A stretch of DNA of 64,000 nucleotides from Toxonevra muliebris (Eukaryota > Arthropoda > Insecta > Diptera > Pallopteridae). The stretch covers positions 68,278,822 to 68,342,821 of the forward strand of contig OY829329.1 of the NCBI GenBank assembly GCA_963691655.1, read 5' to 3'. Positions within the stretch are counted from its first letter, which is position 1, and every line of letters begins with the position of its first letter. The notes under the pieces were generated by a model. It worked only from the letters and a program-made list of their open reading frames with translations. It made no database searches and was not told where the DNA came from. Positions 61,680 through 64,000 of the stretch are shown here, one piece after another. A program made the position numbers and the translations under genes.

Positions 61680-62270
61680 TTCTTAAGTCTTTTGTTCTCA
61701 TTTCAAATATTTATTCTTATTTTTCTTAGTGGAGTGTTATTATAAATATGAGAGAGAGGAGAGAGAGAGAGTTATTTTAATAACAAAGTTTGTTTCTTAA
61801 GTCTTGCGTTTTAATTTCCAATATTTATTCTTATTTTTCTTAGTCGAGTGTTATTATAAATATGAGAGAGAGGAAAGAAAGTTTTTTTAATAATAAAGTT
61901 TGTTTCTTAAGTCTTTTGTTCGCATTTCCAATATTTATTCCTGTTATTCTTAGTGGAGTGCTTTTATAAATGTGAAAGAGAGAAGAGAGAGTCATTTTAA
62001 TAACCAAGTTTGTTTCTTAAGTCCTTTGTTCTCATTTCCAATATTTATTCCTATTTTTCTTACCGCGGTGTTATTATTAATGTGAGAGACTGGAGAGAAC
62101 AGAATTTGTTTCTTAAGTCTTTTGTTCTCGTTTCCAATATGTATTTCCATTTTTTTAGTGGACCATTATTACAAAAATATGAGAAAGAAAGAGAGAGAGA
62201 GGAGAGAGAGTTATTTTAATATCAAAGTTTGCTTCTAAAATCTTTTGTATACATTTCCATTTGTTTATTA
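61680..62270. repeat. GAGA-containing tandem array, 96-114-bp unit, about 5 copies
   Basis: Each unit has tttcttaagtc, ttttgttctcattt, ttattcttatttttcttag, ttattataaatatgagagag and a gttattttaataa part. Unit starts are at 61681, 61795, 61905, 62015 and 62111, with a decayed sixth near 62225. Confidence 0.92.
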
Positions 62271-63362
62271 TTTTTTGTTCAAATTTAATTGTATGTCTAC
62301 AACGAGCTATGAATAAGGACACATGAAAGTATGGGTAGCTGAAGACAAACCCCGCTTTAAAGAAAGTAAATTATAAAACTAGTCTAGAAAGTATTTTAAA
62401 AATGTTTTTAATAATAATTTTCCTTACTCATTTTAAAATCAAAATATCTATAGTTGTTGAATAATTAAATTTCTATAAAATGATTGAAGTCACCTTTACT
62501 ATAGTATGAAATTAATTATTTCCAACTAAAGAATATTTATACAACATTTAAAAATACAAATCGAACTCGTGCAAGTTCAATAACCGCTAAATTCAATCAA
62601 TTAAATCAACAAGTAAACAAACAAATAGACAAAAAAAACACAAAATCACCAAGAATCAGCAGCACTGCAAATTAAATTTAATTAAATTCAAATTAATTGT
62701 AGTGTGCAAAGTAGTAAAAAAGAAGAAAAAGGAGAAAAAAAAGTTAATTGAATTTGACACGCTCCATTATTTTTCAATTTGCATTCAATGTAAAACTATT
62801 CGCGCAAGGCAATTATTCTCTCCTCGCAAGATAATTGTAGATTTATAATTATTTGTGATTTGTATTCATTAATTAAATTGTGCCTGTGTTTTTTTTTTTT
62901 AAATATTTAATTATACAAAAAAATTCTGATACTAGTAATAAATATTGGCATGTGTTGCTTGCATTTTTCACTACTTGTAAATTGACACTTGTACATCACA
63001 AATAACTTAATTTTCATATATTTATCTATGAATTGAAAACGAGTTTAAATTTTATGTAAGTTTAATTGGGGTTGAAGTGAAAGGCAAAAGCCAAATATGT
63101 TATCGGTCTATTATTAACAGTTCGTCAGCATTTATTCGATAATGATATACTAAACATTTTTCTGTTATTTTAGTTTTTTCTTGTACTTGAATCAATAGAT
63201 TTTTGTCACATACTTTAACTGCTTAAAAATTAACTAGAATTCGCTAGTGATTTAATAAATGTATTGCTAGGAAATCTTATAGCATTCATTGACATGCCTA
63301 TTCGTGTAGCTTAGGTTTTCTGATTTATTTATTTTCTTGGCATTCGCGCTTAGGAGAGCATT

Positions 63363-63705
63363 TGAGTGGTGGAGAGTGTATTGACGAAAAGAGCCGAATT
63401 TTACATTTGGATGTGCATATGTAAATAAACAGAAGAGCGAGTAAACAAACAAAGTCAACTCTTGCAAGAACAACACGAGCAGCTCACTCTCTCTCTCTCA
63501 TATTTATGTATTTGCACTAAAATTTTCTTTTTGCAAAAACAACATGACAAAATAGCAGTAAATTCTTCTGAAGTCAATCACTCGCAATTTTAAGATGAGA
63601 TTGAGAGAGCCGACGACTCTGATTGTATTGCATGAGCTCGTGTGCCTTACAAAAAAAGTATTCATAGGAAAAACAAATTTAATCACGATGTCGGCTCTCT
63701 CAATG
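63363..63705 (-). repeat. Dispersed repeat family Y, intron 2 copy (inverted)
   Basis: Reverse complement of family Y at 58245-58800, with one block only. The same paired gagagagccgac / gtcggctctctc motifs lie at 63604 and 63679-63693. Confidence 0.85.
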
Positions 63706-63844
63706 CCTATACTCTATGACAGTGTTGGCATTTGAGCTCATCTTTTTCATATTGAACCGAATCTCAAAAGTGTACTAATTTTCCCCAAAGTGTACTGGAA
63801 ATTTTATATTACATATATATATTATATTGAAAATATTACACTAG

Positions 63845-64000
63845 ATTTACGAAACCTGAGACGACGGGAAATCTGCGGACGGGTACCCGTTGTCAAAATT
63901 AGAATGCACCTAATCGTACGAACTGGCTTACCGTTGCGGCGGGACGGGACGGATTTCCCGCCTACTTAGGGGAAAAATGTACCATCATCACTGCTCTATT
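63845..64000. other. GC-richer stretch at the window end, unassigned
   Basis: gacgggaaatctgcggacgg, gggtacccg and gcggcgggacgggacggat stand out from the AT-rich intron. Repeated gacggg and ttcccg in both orientations suggest the subterminal part of a DNA transposon cut by the window edge. Confidence 0.4.

Larger units (their letters stand above)
59763..64000 (+). other. al intron 2, 5' part (runs off the window)
   Basis: The segment starts with gtatga and no acceptor followed by homeodomain helix 3 is visible before the end of the window, so the intron is longer than 4.2 kb. It is AT-rich with a GAGA-containing tandem array (61.7-62.3 kb), a dispersed repeat at 60.4 kb and a repeat at 63.4-63.7 kb that is the reverse complement of one in intron 1. 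I see no other gene in it. Confidence 0.85.

Noticed and set aside
59763..64000. al exon 3 within the window
   Set aside because: No acceptor followed by a VWFQNRRAKW reading was found on the plus strand.

Overview
The window looks like euchromatic nuclear DNA of a higher (schizophoran) fly. It is strongly AT-rich, full of CAG/CAA, CA and GA/CT microsatellites, and loaded with decayed insect transposons: a Mos1-like mariner, a Tc1-like element, another IS630-Tc1-mariner element, hAT-like and TTAA-type non-autonomous elements, and many LINE 3' ends of R1/LOA-like and jockey-like type. The species cannot be named from the sequence.

Only one host protein gene is securely visible: aristaless (al), a paired-class homeobox gene on the + strand. 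Coding exon 1 (46938-47218) carries the start codon, an N-terminal region and homeodomain residues 1-31. After a 12.5-kb intron, a 46-nt exon 2 (59717-59762) carries homeodomain residues 31-46. The rest (recognition helix, C-terminal half) must lie beyond 64000. Everything before about 46.8 kb is intergenic or upstream of al; everything after 47.2 kb, apart from exon 2, is al intron.

Layout. 0-6.5 kb: LINE debris and microsatellites. 7.4-8.7 kb: a complete but mutated mariner with perfect 24-bp terminal repeats. 10.9-14.9 kb: LINE fragments running into a 560-bp tetranucleotide array (14.9-15.5 kb) and a large AATTCC-rich foldback (15.5-16.2 kb). 18.5-21.8 kb: a LINE fragment, then two hAT-like non-autonomous elements side by side. 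24.1-28.7 kb: two LINE 3' halves and tandem repeats. 31.7-33.4 kb: a DNA element bounded by TGTCCGACCGA with an internal triplication. 34-35.8 kb: LINE ends and tRNA-derived SINE-like sequences. 37.3-38.3 kb: a wrecked transposase. 39-44.8 kb: nested elements, including a Tc1-like transposon that has itself been invaded by a tandemly amplified hAT-like element. 45-46.9 kb: al upstream region. 47.2-59.7 kb and 59.8-64 kb: al introns with further repeats.

The points most worth a second look are: 240-bp complementary repeats in the two introns that flank the tiny al exon 2; the hAT-like tandem array whose copies share one 8-bp target-site spacer; TTAA-bounded elements built around a repeated GGGTCACCGGTGACCC palindrome; and two dispersed hairpins that differ by paired, compensatory substitutions. 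No multi-gene system, CRISPR, toxin locus or viral gene was seen.
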